A stretch of 64,000 nucleotides of DNA from Adiantum capillus-veneris (GCA_014529385.2 CM043946.1:20390077-20454076), one strand, 5' to 3'; positions 10,098 to 22,328 are shown, counted from the first letter of the stretch. The notes: generated from the sequence alone by a model not told the origin. Numbers and translations: made by a program.

Positions 10098-13083
10098 ACC
10101 AGTGGGCTTAGCAATGGATCATGCTCTTTTGACATTGTCTGTTTCATTTCCATATAGTACAACCCAGACATCAGGAGGCAAGTCACCCGTTATACATTTA
10201 CACCAGAGACTGACTCAGTTTATACAAAGGAGATCGCAAGCATCATAACAATCCAATGGGTAGATTAGCAACATTAATTAATCCCTCCTATATGAGAGGT
10301 CTAGACACTGCATGGTGCAGCATCAGAGGCATAGTCACACACTCAGCCTCGGAGCATGCCCAAGAATAGTAGGTATGATGAGAAGTGTAGAGAGATGAGA
10401 GCCCAGCTTCAGAGGGATCTTCTATTAGGAGTCATCACTTACAAACAGTCTCGGATTTCTACCTGGTGCCTTGTGCGAAGAAATGAGCTTATTTGGCCCA
10501 GATGGAGTGAGGCTTGTATCAATTGTTCTTGGGTAGAGACTCAAGAGAGGCTTTCATGAGCACTCCTCTTCCCCAGTGATTACTTCTCTTGATGTGTGGG
10601 GCCAGTATGCAACATCGTTATATATTGTTCCTGGACAGGAACCCCTTCCAGATCCTACAGAGACATGCCCACCTATCAGCACATTCTTTACCACTGAGAT
10701 GGTAAAGAGAGCCATTGACAAGATGAGGACCAGCAAGGCATATGATCATGATGGTCTAGTAGCAGAGCACTTCATACATGCTAGAGATATGTTGGTAGAG
10801 GTTCTTGTAGTGTTGTTGAATCGTGCCATGTGTGAGGGGTTACCTGAGACTTGGAGGTTGTCTACTATTGTGCCTATCTTCAAGGCAGGTGATCCTACAG
10901 AGCCTGGGAATTACTGCACTAGTATGGTTGGCCACACATTGGCAGGGTTATATGCATCCATTCTTGAGCAGCAGTTGAGTAATTGGGCAGAGGGTGAGGG
11001 TGTACGAGCATAGGACCAGGCCGGTTTCAGGAGGGGTTTCTCCACTCTTGATCATATTCTGACACTCAGAGCCATCATAGAGGAGGGCAGGTCACATGGG
11101 AGACGGATTTATTGTAGCTTTGTGGATTTCCGCAAACCATTTGACATGGTACTGAGAACTCGATTGATGCACAAACTGCAGGAGATGGGGGTGCCCATAG
11201 TGTTGATTTGGGGGATTATGGCTCTATACAGATCAGTGATGGGCATCTATGCATCCCGAAGGGGATATCTGATTTAGTTCTCTCCACCATTGGGGTGAAA
11301 CAGGGTTGCCCATTGTTTCCTACACAATTTGGTATGTATGTTGATAAGGTGTCTGATTACATTGACAGAGAGGGTGATAGAGGTGCCAAGCCGGCAGGGA
11401 CGTGGATCCCATTGTTGTTATATGTTGATGATATTGTGTTGATCTCTGACTCACCAGAGGGTATGCAGCGACAGTTGGATGCATTAAGGAGTTTTGCACA
11501 AAATAGTGGATTGTTTGTAAACCTTGGTAAAACCAAGGTTATGGTGTTTAACACCACACCACAATGGATCAGGAGATCAGCACCGACTTTCACATATGAT
11601 CAAGAGATTGCAGAGTATACATATGCATACACTTACCTTGGGGTTGTCTTCACTGGGCCGAGGTTTCCTTGGGGAGAGCAGCAAAGACTAGACTGACTAG
11701 AGCTTTTGCGGCCTTGGGAGGCTTGGAGAGGATGTGTTCGCAGGTTCAGTTCCATGAACCTCGGACAAGGTTATGCCTCTTTGATACCTTAGTAGCCTCT
11801 GCTATGTTGTATGGGGTGCAGATATGGGAACCTTCCATAGGCCAGATAGTTGGAGACGTATGGAGAGACCCTTGGTATCTATGATCTCTCGACTGATCAA
11901 AGCCAAGGCCTCCGTACTCCACGCTATCAATCGAGCAGATCTAACTGCCCCTCCTATGGACATTGAGGCGCTTACCAGATCAGTCCCCTTTGTGCACAGC
12001 TTGTGGGATGCTAATAGAGACAGCAAAGACTAGACTGACTAGAGCTTTTGCAGCCTTGGGAGGCTTGGAGAGGATGTGTTCGCAGGTTCAGTTACATGAA
12101 CCTCAGACAAGGTTATGGCTCTTTGATACTATAGTAGCCTCTGCTATGTTGTATGGGGTGCAGATATGGGGACCTTCCATAGGCCAGATAGTTGGAGACG
12201 TATGGAGAGACCCTTGGTATCTATGATCTCTCGACTGATCAGAGCCAAGGCCTCCGTACCCCACGCTATCATTCGAGCAGAGCTAACTGCCCCTCCTATG
12301 GAGATTGAGGCGCTTACCAGATCAGTCCCCTTTGTGCACAGCTTGTGGGATGCTAATAGAGATAGATATGCTAGACTGGCCCTTGAGTCTTCCAGACAGT
12401 TAGCTCTTCAGGGGGACACTTCATGCTGGTATGCACAGATGACATCATGGTCTCAGACGCATGGCTTCACCATGGACCGGCTGCCCCCTTTCAAGTACTC
12501 TCTTCAAGCACCCTCGATGTCTCTTACATGGGTGGAGATTACTAGACTCATTCGTCATGACCTGATCCAGCTGGATACCAGGAGGACATAGATAGAGCCG
12601 CCAAAGAAGTTGAGCACGAAGATGGCTTTCTATAAAGAGCATCTTCTCCACCTCACAGGAGATGGGTTTGTGATTCGATTCAACTACATGGACACACATA
12701 TGTCTCATGGTTTGGGGTGTGCCATTGGTCGGATACGCACATCCTCACATCAGCTGGAGATTGAGACTAGTAGATGCAAAGGGATACCAGCAGACAACAG
12801 GATATGCCGCTTATGCCAGCTAGAGCCAAAGACAAAGCTACATTACATATGTCATTGCACGATGTACTATGAGATACGGGGCCGTTTCCACTGCTTATTC
12901 AAAGAGTGTTCCGGTCCTTTTTAGGGTCATGAGTTATGAGGATCAGAGATGTCTTGGGTTATATCTACTTGAGTTACATAGATATAGAGACACTTTACTG
13001 GGGAGAGCTAGAGAGACAATCCTAGAGATAGATTACAGATTTCTTTTCACTAGATATGGGACAGCCAAAGGAGCAGCCCCTTT
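10098..13083 (+). mobile_element. 5'-truncated sister LINE, ORF2 remnant
   Basis: This copy starts abruptly after the TG tract at a point matching position about 6930 of the first LINE (end of the endonuclease domain) and follows it through RT and C-terminus to about base 9600 of that copy. The last 200 bases or so of ORF2 and the 3' UTR are absent, and it joins a family-A LTR fragment. Recognisable parts are KRAIDKMRTSKAYDHDGL, VPIFKAGDPTEPGNY, CSFVDFRK, GVKQGCPLFP, YVDDIVLIS (V in place of the usual A of YADD), and CRLCQLEPKTKLHYICHC at about 12800-12860. Several frame changes and stops (for example TAG at 11011-11013 and 12589-12591) make it a pseudogene. It belongs to the same subfamily as the first LINE. 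Confidence 0.9.
11679..12362 (+). repeat. 342-bp tandem duplication in the second LINE
   Basis: CAGCAAAGACTAGACTGACT at 11679 recurs at 12021, and the two 342-bp copies run head to tail (11679-12020, 12021-12362). 342 is a multiple of three, so 114 codons of the post-RT domain are doubled. The copies differ at only about a dozen bases, so the duplication is much younger than the LINE insertion or was homogenised. Confidence 0.95.
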
Positions 13084-13211
13084 GTGCAATCTAAAGCAAA
13101 TCACTCTCTAAAAATAGAGAGGGGGGTCCTTGGAGGTAGGTATGGGACCCCATCTGGTGTAAGTCTTCTCTCTCTCTCTCTCCTTCACTCACATAATCTT
13201 CACTCACAGTA

Positions 13212-13215
<4 letters not shown>

Positions 13216-13272
<57 letters not shown>
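13216..13272. repeat. (CT)n microsatellite, left flank of minus-strand LINE
   Basis: A CT run grown from the CT-rich part of the family-A LTR, directly next to the 3' end of the minus-strand LINE. Confidence 0.95.
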
Positions 13273-13275
<3 letters not shown>

Positions 13276-15347
13276 GGAAAAATCAGGGCTGTATATTATT
13301 CAGTACAATATAATCCCCAGCGGATGCCAAAATAGCCTATCACGTGGGGTGTACAAGCTGAATGAAAGGGTGAGAGCCACTATAGTGACAACTCGACTAG
13401 AACAATCTCATGGTGGTCTGTGTGATGAGTGGAGGAGAAACCACCGAGGGGGTCCATAATGCCATGTAATTTGTCCACCTGTAAGTGTGCAGAAGAGTGG
13501 AGATCGGGCCCAACGCCGAAGGAAGTCAAATCGACAAGCCTCGGCTGCTCTAGATGTACCTGAGGAAGAATCCCACTGCCAAATGAGGGTGTGAATGATG
13601 TCCAGCCAAATGGCAGTGAGGGTATCTGGAAGGAGCTGTGGAGCCGCACTGAGAATGTGAAGACAACGAGCTCTCCAGACATTCCATAGTGCAATGCTAG
13701 TGATGACTGAGAAGATTTCATCACGTGTCTGAGGATCCCCCTGCCAAGCAATCTGTGGTAACATATCCAAAGTCCCTCGCCGATAACCAGTCGAGGTAAG
13801 CATAAGAGCTGGATCTGTGTCTCAGCCCTCATAGAAAAGATGCGGTCCGGGCATCGGCATCAACCAGGAGACAGATCCGCAAGTGAGAAATCCATGCTGA
13901 ACACCGGCTCTGCTAAGTAAAAAGCAAACTGCTAGCCACACTACGTGAGAAGACGAGCATGACCAAAGACAGTGTGCAGGTGACTCAGATAGTCGCAAAG
14001 GACAGCGAGGACATAACGGATCATGACCCATAGAAGCTAGCCAAGTCCCAACTGGAAGTCCTGCATGTGCAATCATCCACATGAAAAAAGAAATACGACG
14101 AGCCACATGTAAATCCCAGATGGCTGACCAAAATTGTTGTAGATAGGCATGGGAGAGACCTGAATGTAACCAGAAACGCATACGAGTGGGCTGCTCTGGG
14201 TGCTGTCTCATCAATGCTAATCTTCCAATTCTGACAGTGTACTTAAAGAATGATACATGTGCACCGGTGGGGTAAGAGTGAGGCCAATGCCACTCTCCTG
14301 GGTCCCAATAAAGCTGAGATAGGGCACGACCCTCCCACACCCAAAGCCTCCAAAGTGCAGCATCAGCGGAAGCGAAACGGGGGTCAACACAATGACGCTT
14401 CCTGCGGGAGCCAACTACTCATATGGCCTCCCATCGAGCGCCGGGGTAGACAAGGTGCGGAGAGGTGGTATCATATGTCAATCTAGCATGCATCCCCTGA
14501 GAGTAGTCAGTATCAACTGTGAACAGCATGGTGTCTAAACGAACTAATAAGAGAGTGCTCTGAGCAAAGAGGCCTTCCCAGCCACTATGTGGAGGCATCT
14601 GAACCGTGCCTCGCATGACTGCGTCCCAGTGTGAAGGAATGGCGGAGTCAATCTCAAGCAGTCTGTCTGTTACCCCGCGACCAATGTCATAATGTTCTGC
14701 CACAAAATCTGCATCCAGCATACGTGTCTCATGAAACAACCGCATAGAGGCAGCAGGGCCAGTGTCCCAAGCAACCCAATCAATGTGAGTCCTCTCTCCA
14801 AGCTAACGGGGTGGATTAACCGAAGAATCAAGAACTGCATCATTCCAAATGAGAGGCTGGCGCTCAATCTCCTCACGGCATGAGGGAGGTGAGCGTATGA
14901 TAGCCCGTCGCATGGATACCCAAATCTGAAGGAGCGATCGCATGAAGGGTGAGAGAGTGCTGGTGCACAAGGGGGCATCCGTAAAGAGAAAATGATACCC
15001 TGTATGCCAAGTATGGCCATCTCTAGTGCCGAGGCGTGGAGTCGCTGTGGAAAGAGCGGCCTGAAGAAGCATCTTCCAAGGTTCTTGGCCGGGAAAAAGA
15101 CCCCGAACAATAAGCTTGGTAAGAAGGGCGCGGCTCTGTAATTCTGGATCAATAATGCCAAGGCCGCCCGCTGACCTAGGACGAATAATCGTGGACCAGC
15201 GAACTCGAGCACGAGTATCAGTAGTCCCATCTGTGCCACTCCATAAAAAGTTCCGCACGAGTCTGCAGAGCTGAGCTATCACACCAGAATGTAGCATCCA
15301 ACAAGAGGCCATATACCATACTGTAGCCAGAATGACCTGATTGGCGA

Positions 15348-15350
<3 letters not shown>
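13273..15350 (-). mobile_element. 5'-truncated plant LINE with zf-RVT C-terminus
   Basis: On the minus strand one single frame runs from 15351 down to 13408 with only three internal stops (TAG at 14803, TGA at 14419, TGA at 13822) and no frameshift. The N-terminal visible part is a post-RT region (FLWSG near 15240, GGLGI near 15165). At about 13950-14135 it has the plant zinc-binding RT-associated domain: FWSAIWDLHVARR, FFMWMIAHAGLPVGTWL, CPRC, then HCLWSC. A tail with ITSIALWNVWRAR follows. The endonuclease and RT catalytic motifs are missing, as in a 5'-truncated insertion. The C-terminus is unlike the C-X2-C-X8-H-X4-C type of the plus-strand LINEs, so this is a different LINE lineage. 13273-13407 is 3' UTR. 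Confidence 0.88.

Positions 15351-15434
<84 letters not shown>
15351..15434. repeat. (CT)n microsatellite, right flank of minus-strand LINE
   Basis: A CT run of about 84 bp directly at the 5' truncation point of the LINE. With 13216-13272 it brackets the LINE. Confidence 0.95.
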
Positions 15435-15435
<1 letters not shown>

Positions 15436-15555
15436 GTCTATTGCACATCCCTCACATGAAGTAATAGGAATTCTCTCATGTAGTAAAAGGAACCTTGAGT
15501 ACGCACTAAGCACTCATCTAGAGCATTCACGAGCAATCACTTCCACTGCACATTA

Positions 15556-16350
15556 CAGTCTGCATATGCTTATTAGTCTATTGACGATGTTAGATATGTT
15601 TTCTTGCTCTTGCAAATTCAAACCATAATGTTGCGTTTTGAGTGAGATCCTAGTATGGTTAGCCTTGGCACCAAATAGTGTTTCTAAGGTTTTCCAAGCA
15701 TCTAGGGCAGTTATGGCCTCATCTATTTAGTCAATGTACTCATCTTTGTAGCGCCGATAAAGTGTCGTGCTCTCTACAGTGGGTGCTCCTCAGTGCAATG
15801 TGCGTGACATCTCACTCAAAACAGAATGAAAACACAAGAAACAATAGATAACGGCAAATCAACACAGAGACACAGCAACAGACCAAAACATGTGAACTCA
15901 ACTATCTCAAAGGAACCAGTACAGACTCTGGCGTGGCAGCACACTCAGCTCCAGCCCAAAACTCACGGGTACAATGGGGGTGTCGAGGCTCAGATGCGCA
16001 AGGATGGTGTGCAAGGATGGTGCAGACGTGCTGTGTGTATAGACTCTCTCTTCTAGATGACGACGCTGGACCATATATGAAGAAGAAGATTTGGATGACC
16101 CAATAGCTACTACTCATATGTACAACCATAAAGAGCCACCAACGGCTCATAAATGTCAGCCATCTAAGTCTTGTCTCCAAACTTAGCGATGGTGGTGACC
16201 TGGCCACGATGTCCACTAGACCACCGTCGTATCCCTGCCACGTGTCACTGCCCAGCCCAGAGAGTACGTCCAGTGTGAACCATACCATACCAACTGTACT
16301 AATTGTGTGTCCTGTGAAAGTGACACTGTAGCCCTGCTACAATCTTACAC
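15556..16350 (-). mobile_element. Copia-like debris: gag fragment and possible LTR
   Basis: The minus strand at about 15770-15570 reads WKTLETLFGAKANHTRISL and then LQEQENISNIVNR, which resembles the UBN2-type gag of Ty1/copia elements (alpha-helical W..L...F...... L..L..L..QE.E.). Upstream on the minus strand (15800-16350) there is a TATATGG promoter-like site at about 16070 in a stretch that could be the LTR and leader, but no LTR partner is seen. It is broken and old. The gag call is moderately supported; the LTR call is weak. Confidence 0.45.
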
Positions 16351-17576
16351 GTTGTATGATGAGACCACGTGCTTGCTCCGCCTTTGAGCATTACTTGCCC
16401 TAGCTTCGACTCCATGTCCCTCGACTACAGGGGGTTGAGGTTTCATTGCACTCCAAAGGTTTTTCCCTTTATCTTACTTTGCCAGTGTGGAAACCAGCAC
16501 CAAAAAACATATCTAGCTTCTCCTTGCCCACGGTCGGTGAATGTGAGAAAGTGTGTGGGGGAAAGGTCTTAACAAAAGACTCTTTCTATTTCCCAACAAG
16601 TACACAGTGCACACCACCTCCTTCAAGCTAAGCCCTTCACAATAGTTATTGCATGATATAAGTAATACCTCTAACCTCTGAACAGAATTACATGCACATG
16701 TAAACACTTCAGAAGGGAGTGTGTCACTCCTTAAAGCCAAAGCAAAACAAAAATTGCTGTTATGGAAGAACGTACCTCTAGCTCTCACTACAGCATCTGT
16801 TGATGTTAATATGTCTCCCATTTCCATAACCTTCATCATTATCAAATTTAAGGATTTCAATAATGTAAAAGCAGCAGACCCTGTAACAAATCCTAGTTAA
16901 ATGATGACTACTTGTAAAATTATACCAGACAATCAAGGACTTACTAATTGTGATAAAGACAGAACATTCTGACTGATGAGATCAGCAATAGCCTCACGAC
17001 TAGCAATCTGCAGAGCACCAAAACGCTAGGCAAAACGTCTCTTATATACATTAAAACCATGTCAGATAAAAGACAGCAAGAGAGCAGAGAAAGAAATACA
17101 GAAAGTAAGAAAGAAATTGTATTAAGGCCAAAACAGACTATCCAACAAGTCTGTGTGCAAAGTTATCATGTCTCAACAAACATCAAATGGTTGCAAAGTT
17201 AGGCTAAATATAACGAGGTGACATGATTACCGTGATCCTCAGTGTGTGGGAAAGTGGGGACCTTAGATACCAAATGTGCAAATGTGCTGATACAGAGCTT
17301 AACTCTTAGGTGTACAATAACCCAGGTGGGATGTGACTGTGAGAAGGAGAACATCTAAAGTGTATCCCGTAGCTCCACCCCAAAATGCCATCAATATGCT
17401 CAAAAGCAAGATATCTCCCAAACTTTGAGCAGTTACTATGTGGCATATCAACTTGCCAGTATCTCGTCATACTATCATCAGTTTGTATCTAGTGAAGGTG
17501 AGGGGAATGTTGGCCAGAATCTCCTGGGTCCATTTTTGGTTGTTGCCACTCCTATACCAGCAATAATGAATGTTGG
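16351..17576. other. Unassigned stretch with weak exon-like blocks
   Basis: No repeat is recognised. On the minus strand, 16776-16880 reads LLKSLNLIMMKVMEMGD..., bordered by a GTACGT donor and a TTGTTACAG acceptor. 16945-17040 reads RFGALQIASREAIADLI... and ends at a GTAAGT donor. The intervening 64 bases would be a short intron, but the phases of the two blocks do not agree, and the upstream block resembles the family-A LTR word TAGCGTTTT. A decayed host gene fragment is possible but unproven. Confidence 0.25.
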
Positions 17577-18173
17577 TGTAACAGACTTGGACACCCCAAG
17601 TCAAGAATCTAACGCAACACACGTGAGAGAAACTGAAAATAACTTAATCACAACTAAGAGAGACGACACGGCCCGGCGTAGTTCCGTGCCCAGAGGTATT
17701 GGCCCCAAAGTCTGGCGCCCCTTTGGTATTTATTTTTATATTAATTCTTGAGCAAAGTACCATGTCCAAGGATCCTCTCTCTCTGCTCAACGCTCCCAAG
17801 ACAATCTGAGGGAGAAGGGGCCATATCAATTCTTATATAGGCTCTCAGAGCCTTCCAAAAGCAGTTACATGAAAAGTTACAAGTTCCAAAAGCATATCAT
17901 CTTTCACACTAGCTCTGAAAGTGGCGAGCGTAAAATCCGCCGCAGATCGCGGGCGTCCGTAAAGCATGCCACGTCAACAGTCTATGCTCTTTGCAGGTGT
18001 CCGTACGGCCTGCCACGTCAGTAGCCTCCACACAAATTCCTTGTTTTTAATGTCATGTCCCCAAGGGCCCCATCGAACGGGACCCTATGAATTGGAACAA
18101 CTTATAACTGTAAATTAATCGGTTTCCATTGGGATTCGTCCGCATGGACATGCCACATCATCACTTTGTGACA
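17577..18173 (-). repeat. Family-B LTR (3' LTR of G0)
   Basis: Reads TGTAACAGACTTGG...TTTGTGACA on the plus strand, the reverse complement of other family-B LTRs. It carries the conserved core CCAAAGTCTGGCGCCCC near 17705-17722. Confidence 0.9.
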
Positions 18174-20400
18174 TACCCCCCTCTTGAAAGAATTGTAATT
18201 GCCCTCAATTACGCATGCAAAATCAAACATAAGCCAAAAATTAGTTCAGTAGACACTGACTCTAAGCATTGACGCACTAGACAACACATATCCAACACTT
18301 GCACAAAGATGACAATCTTTGAACACACTACGTCCATTGAGGTATTGGATCATGATCAATCAGCAACGTATTTAGCAATCACATCTAGATCTATCCCAGA
18401 TCTCCACAAATGTCTTGCTTGACTAATTTTTATTGCTATCATGTCCCTCTCATCTCTCCGGAATCACAAAGACCAAAATGCTGCAATCATTTCGTCTTTC
18501 AAACATGCACTCAAACACTACGCACATGAAAGAGCACAAGTATATCAGATTCATTTCGGGAATTCCCAATTTAAAGTACTTCTTTCATAAAGTCATTCAG
18601 CAGAATATTGTCAGCCCCATCAATAACCCTGAAATCCAAAGGAAGTTAGTGACTTTATTCCATCTAGGGAATCTGTGACAAAGGAGCGCAGTAATTCCCC
18701 TCTTCTGCAGTCCATCCTGCACCATATTCAACCCGCTCATCTCCGAGAACTCTTGGAATAGTCGAAGCTAGACCAAAAGCATCGAGGAAAGTTCCAAATC
18801 TGAGGAGTATCTGCTAGGTCCTCCTCCATCCACTTCGCATTCAATGCCAAATAGTTCTTAAACGAAGAACCACAGTATCACTTTACCTTTCACTTTTCTT
18901 TCCATGTGAGCCAGTATCTATTTTGTAACAAGAATCTCCTCGGTTTCTTCCACTTCAAGTTGCTCAGGCTCCTTGTCCACTGGCACATCACCTGGATCTA
19001 GGGAATTCTCTGATCTACCAGTTGATTCCCTTTTTCCTTTCTTTCCTTCTACCCTGGGACCTGGCCTCCCCTGTCCATCCTCCGATGAACTTGCATTTGG
19101 TTCCCTTAGTTCGTCAGAACCCATCTGATTCTCTAGAATCTTGTCATGAGCTGTCATGTAGTTCCCCCATTCTCTTCACTGACAGACTCTTGCCTTGTTA
19201 AGGTGGATACTATCCTGTCGATAGGATAAGTCAATGAGCCGGCATGCATTTTAAATCGTTGCTTAGCGTGTCCCATAAGTCTCTGAATAGAGTCAGACTT
19301 CTGGTTTAGACAATAATCACGAATCTCTTTTGGTAATCCAAAGCAAAACCGCTCAATCTGGTTTCTCAAAGGAATCTTCCGAAACGAAGATGATGGCAAA
19401 TAAGTATCCCAAAACCTCTGACAGTAGTCATCAAATGTATCTTTCTTAGTCATTCTCAAGTGATGCAAGGCTGTGATGACATCTCTTTCATATTTATATG
19501 ATGTCCAAGTTGACGTGAAAATTTTCTTGAATTTTAACCACGTCGCAGGTGCTTCTCTCCGTAACAACAGAGTGGACCACTATGTCTGTGTAATTCCTTT
19601 CAAGTAAGATGCCGTCCTTTTGCATCTTGGAGTGTTCTGTGAACGGACCTCTAGAGAAGGCGACGTCAAACTGTTGTACAAACTCAAGGGCTTGATGCGT
19701 GTCCTGGTAGCCTAAAAACATCTCAAACCTGACGGTCTGATCCACTTCCTTGAACTCCTTGGTCTTCTTGCTCATCTAGTCACTGTCAGAAGAGGACGAG
19801 CTCTCCTCCTCTGAATTGCTAGATGGCCTTCCATGCCTTCTAGAATTTTTATGCCTTTTCTCATCCTCTCTAGAACTAGAGGACGGTGAATTTTCAAAAC
19901 TCTCTAAAGACGAAGAAAAATCTGAGTCATCCTCGAAACAAGTACGCTTCTTGGATTTGCTTGCCACCTTGAAACTCGACTTTTGGCCAAAATAACCGAG
20001 GAAATCCACCAATTTCCTCTTCTAGTTCATCTTCTGGTCAACAGCTCTGTCCAGTTCTTCTTGCGAGTATAGCTTCCGATTTTATACAGTCGCCTGTCCT
20101 TTCAGCCTTCCTCCTAACCTGAGAGGAGAATCAATGGCCTCACGCTATCTTAAGTGAATCTCATCAATCAGATAATCCTTCAGATGTTTCGCAAATCTCG
20201 GGTCTCTCGAGTACTTGATCAATCTTTTCACACACAAGTCAACCTGTAGTTGACGCTTGTACTCCACTCTGGCAAACTTCTCCGCCAAAAATTTGCCCAC
20301 ATGTTCATTCTTTTCTTCAGTTCCCGCGCCCGGATTTCAACTTTGCTTTGCCTCCCCCCTGAGAGGTTTTATCTCTGTCAGATTCTCCGCGAGAACCCAT
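17577..20400 (-). mobile_element. Family-B chromovirus remnant (G0)
   Basis: A minus-strand Ty3/gypsy chromovirus fossil. Its 3' LTR is 17577-18173 (minus strand TGTCACAAAG...GTTACA) and is preceded, in element orientation, by a G-rich polypurine tract at 18174-18190. Further parts seen are the element 3' end near 18760-19000 (GDVPVD...EETEEILV, matching the region before the chromodomain) and gag from about 19150 to its ATG at 20400 (YSRDPRFAKHL, YSQEELDRAVDQ, DFLGYFGQKSSF, a Ser/Asp-rich stretch, IERFCFGLPKEIRDYCL). The protease, RT and integrase parts and a 5' LTR are not seen. It is broken in many places and is more diverged from G1-G3 than they are from one another, so probably the oldest B copy. 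Confidence 0.85.
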
Positions 20401-21421
20401 ATGTAATATGAGGTTCTTTATGGCTACTCGCACACAATGGACTGCACTTTGGATCAACATGCCCTTGTTGGTTACCGGCTAGCCTTTGTTGCACCAACTC
20501 AGATGGGTGAACCAAACTGCAAACCAAATGGATGGTCGTAGAGCGAATGGCTGGATATGCAAACGTCGATGCCCACGAAGGTTACTAGCCAACTAATGTC
20601 GCCCCTACACGAGAAGATTGGGAGAGCAATTCCGAATGGGAGATGAAGATGGATATGTACTTTGGAATGCCCACGAACCATGGCAAGTCCTCTGTATGAT
20701 GTCTCATGAAACCGCCTAGTAACTCCTCAGAGATAGAGGCTCTTCTTGGGGCTTCGACTAGATTGCCTTATCATGGAAGCTCTAGATAAATCCTCATCTC
20801 TGCAACGGATGTGGCTGCTGTGGCTACGAACGTAGGCTCACGATGCTTGCAGATTCCCACGGTGGTTGACTCGAATTGGAACTCTTTGGCTCCGGATTGA
20901 TGGCTACCGATTGCTAAGAAGATGCAGATGGTGTGGATCCGATGTGCTGTTGTGTATAGATCAATGATGATGCAACACCTCTTTTGGAAAGCAAATGGGA
21001 GAATTGGTTGTTAAGACATGCCAAGACTCCAAACCTAATAGGCTGATTTGGCTGGTGCCTTCCTTTGTGATCATAGGCCACTAGCAAATCCTAATACTCG
21101 CAAGCAACATTTTCATGTTTCCAATGCATGTCTTCAATGATGCGATTTGTCATGTTGAAGAAGTTGTGACTATAATATCCATGCTAGGATTTCTTTACGT
21201 CGAGGTGGTCGAGGGAGCACGCCAGGTCAACTACCCTCTCGCAATAGCCCCCGGTATATAGTGTTTGCATTCAAGGCGCACGACGCGCAATGGCAGGTCT
21301 TGTAGTTGTCTGAGTGAGAGAAGCGTCCTTGGGCAAAATGCTACAACACACTCAAACACTAGAGAGAAAAAAATTCAAGAGATTAATGGAATAGTGTAAA
21401 ATCACAAAGCTCTGCTACCGA
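20401..21421. other. Unassigned stretch
   Basis: Nothing coding or repetitive is recognised. It lies where the 5' LTR of G0 would be expected but does not resemble family-B LTRs. Confidence 0.4.
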
Positions 21422-22328
21422 TGTGACGTGCAACGGAATTGAAATAGTGAAGATCTAGACTTCACGCTTCCACAAATCTTTACTTCTTCCTTGCGGCAAT
21501 GACTGCTACTTAGCTTGAGAGATGGTTTCTTTTAGTTCCTTGAAGAGAGGGAACGAGAGAGAGAGGTATAGATGTGTAGAGGAAGAGAGAGAGGGAGAGG
21601 AGAGGAGAATGACACCCAATGGGATCCCAACCAACCCTCTCAAGGTCCCTCCACACCATTGCTGATGTGGTATTTACTTTTGATTGCGTAAATGAAATGT
21701 ACACACATGCAATACCTGAAGTGCAGACTCTACTAACCGAATGGGGAATGTCGCCGCAGTAACTCTTCAAGATGAAGCACCTTCGGGGCTGATTTGATGC
21801 ACCTTTGGATCCTTCTCAATATGGATTGCGGATGGCCACCATGGGGTAGATCTGGGGCTTATTTGCACTCCGGAGATGTGAGGAAACAAGGGCTGAAAGC
21901 TGGCTACAAAAACATAGATCTGGCTACAAAAACGCAGCTGATCCGTCGGGAAAAGCAGGGCTGAAAACGCAGATGATGATGATGCAAATGATGGACAGCA
22001 ACACAAGCACTCGATGTAGCGAGCGAATAACCGAGATGAGGCTCAATGGGCTATCGAAGTACCGGACCGAATCTAGATGGTTGGCACTTGCAGATCTCAT
22101 GCCCCTTTAGCAAGGGAAGGGCTGAAAACTGAAAACAATGGCTGATCTGCTGAGCTTCTGGTAGCTAGGGCTGGAATTGCAGATCGTTGGCTGATCTACT
22201 GCCAAAATGATAGGGGCTGATCTGGGAGCAAAAATGTTGGCAGGCTGTAGGTTCTGTAAAAGACTAGGGATAGTCTGCCGCTAGCGCCCCCAAATCTGAT
22301 CTCAAATGCTTGGAGCTATGCTCCCTTT
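21422..22328 (-). mobile_element. LTR-C, a relative of family-A LTRs (minus strand)
   Basis: Begins TGTGACGTGCAACGGAATTG, the reverse complement of a family-A-like LTR end (CCGTTGCAC...). It contains the reversed AGCGTTTT words (AAAAACGCAG, GAAAACGCAG at 21935-21975) and a GA-rich run at 21545-21605 corresponding to the CT run. The same variant recurs at 62085-62640. It stops where the A0 LTR begins. It is old and broken. Confidence 0.7.

Larger units (their letters stand above)
13084..15555 (+). mobile_element. Old family-A LTR remnant, split by a LINE
   Basis: 13084-13215 matches the downstream third of family-A LTRs (GTGCAATCTA..., TAGAGAGG, TCCTTGGAGG, then the CT-rich run and CTTCACTCACA). 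15435-15555 matches the LTR end (TATTGCAC..., AAAAGGAACCTTGAG, CACTGCACATTACA). The piece between is CT microsatellite plus a minus-strand LINE (13273-15350), so the LINE sits in the CT run of this LTR. The LTR is strongly diverged, hence old, and only its 3' part is visible. Confidence 0.7.

Noticed and set aside
16513-16860. 115-codon minus-strand open frame as a gene
   Set aside because: It crosses a likely donor site and has no recognisable domain. Only the exon-like block is kept, as a weak note.
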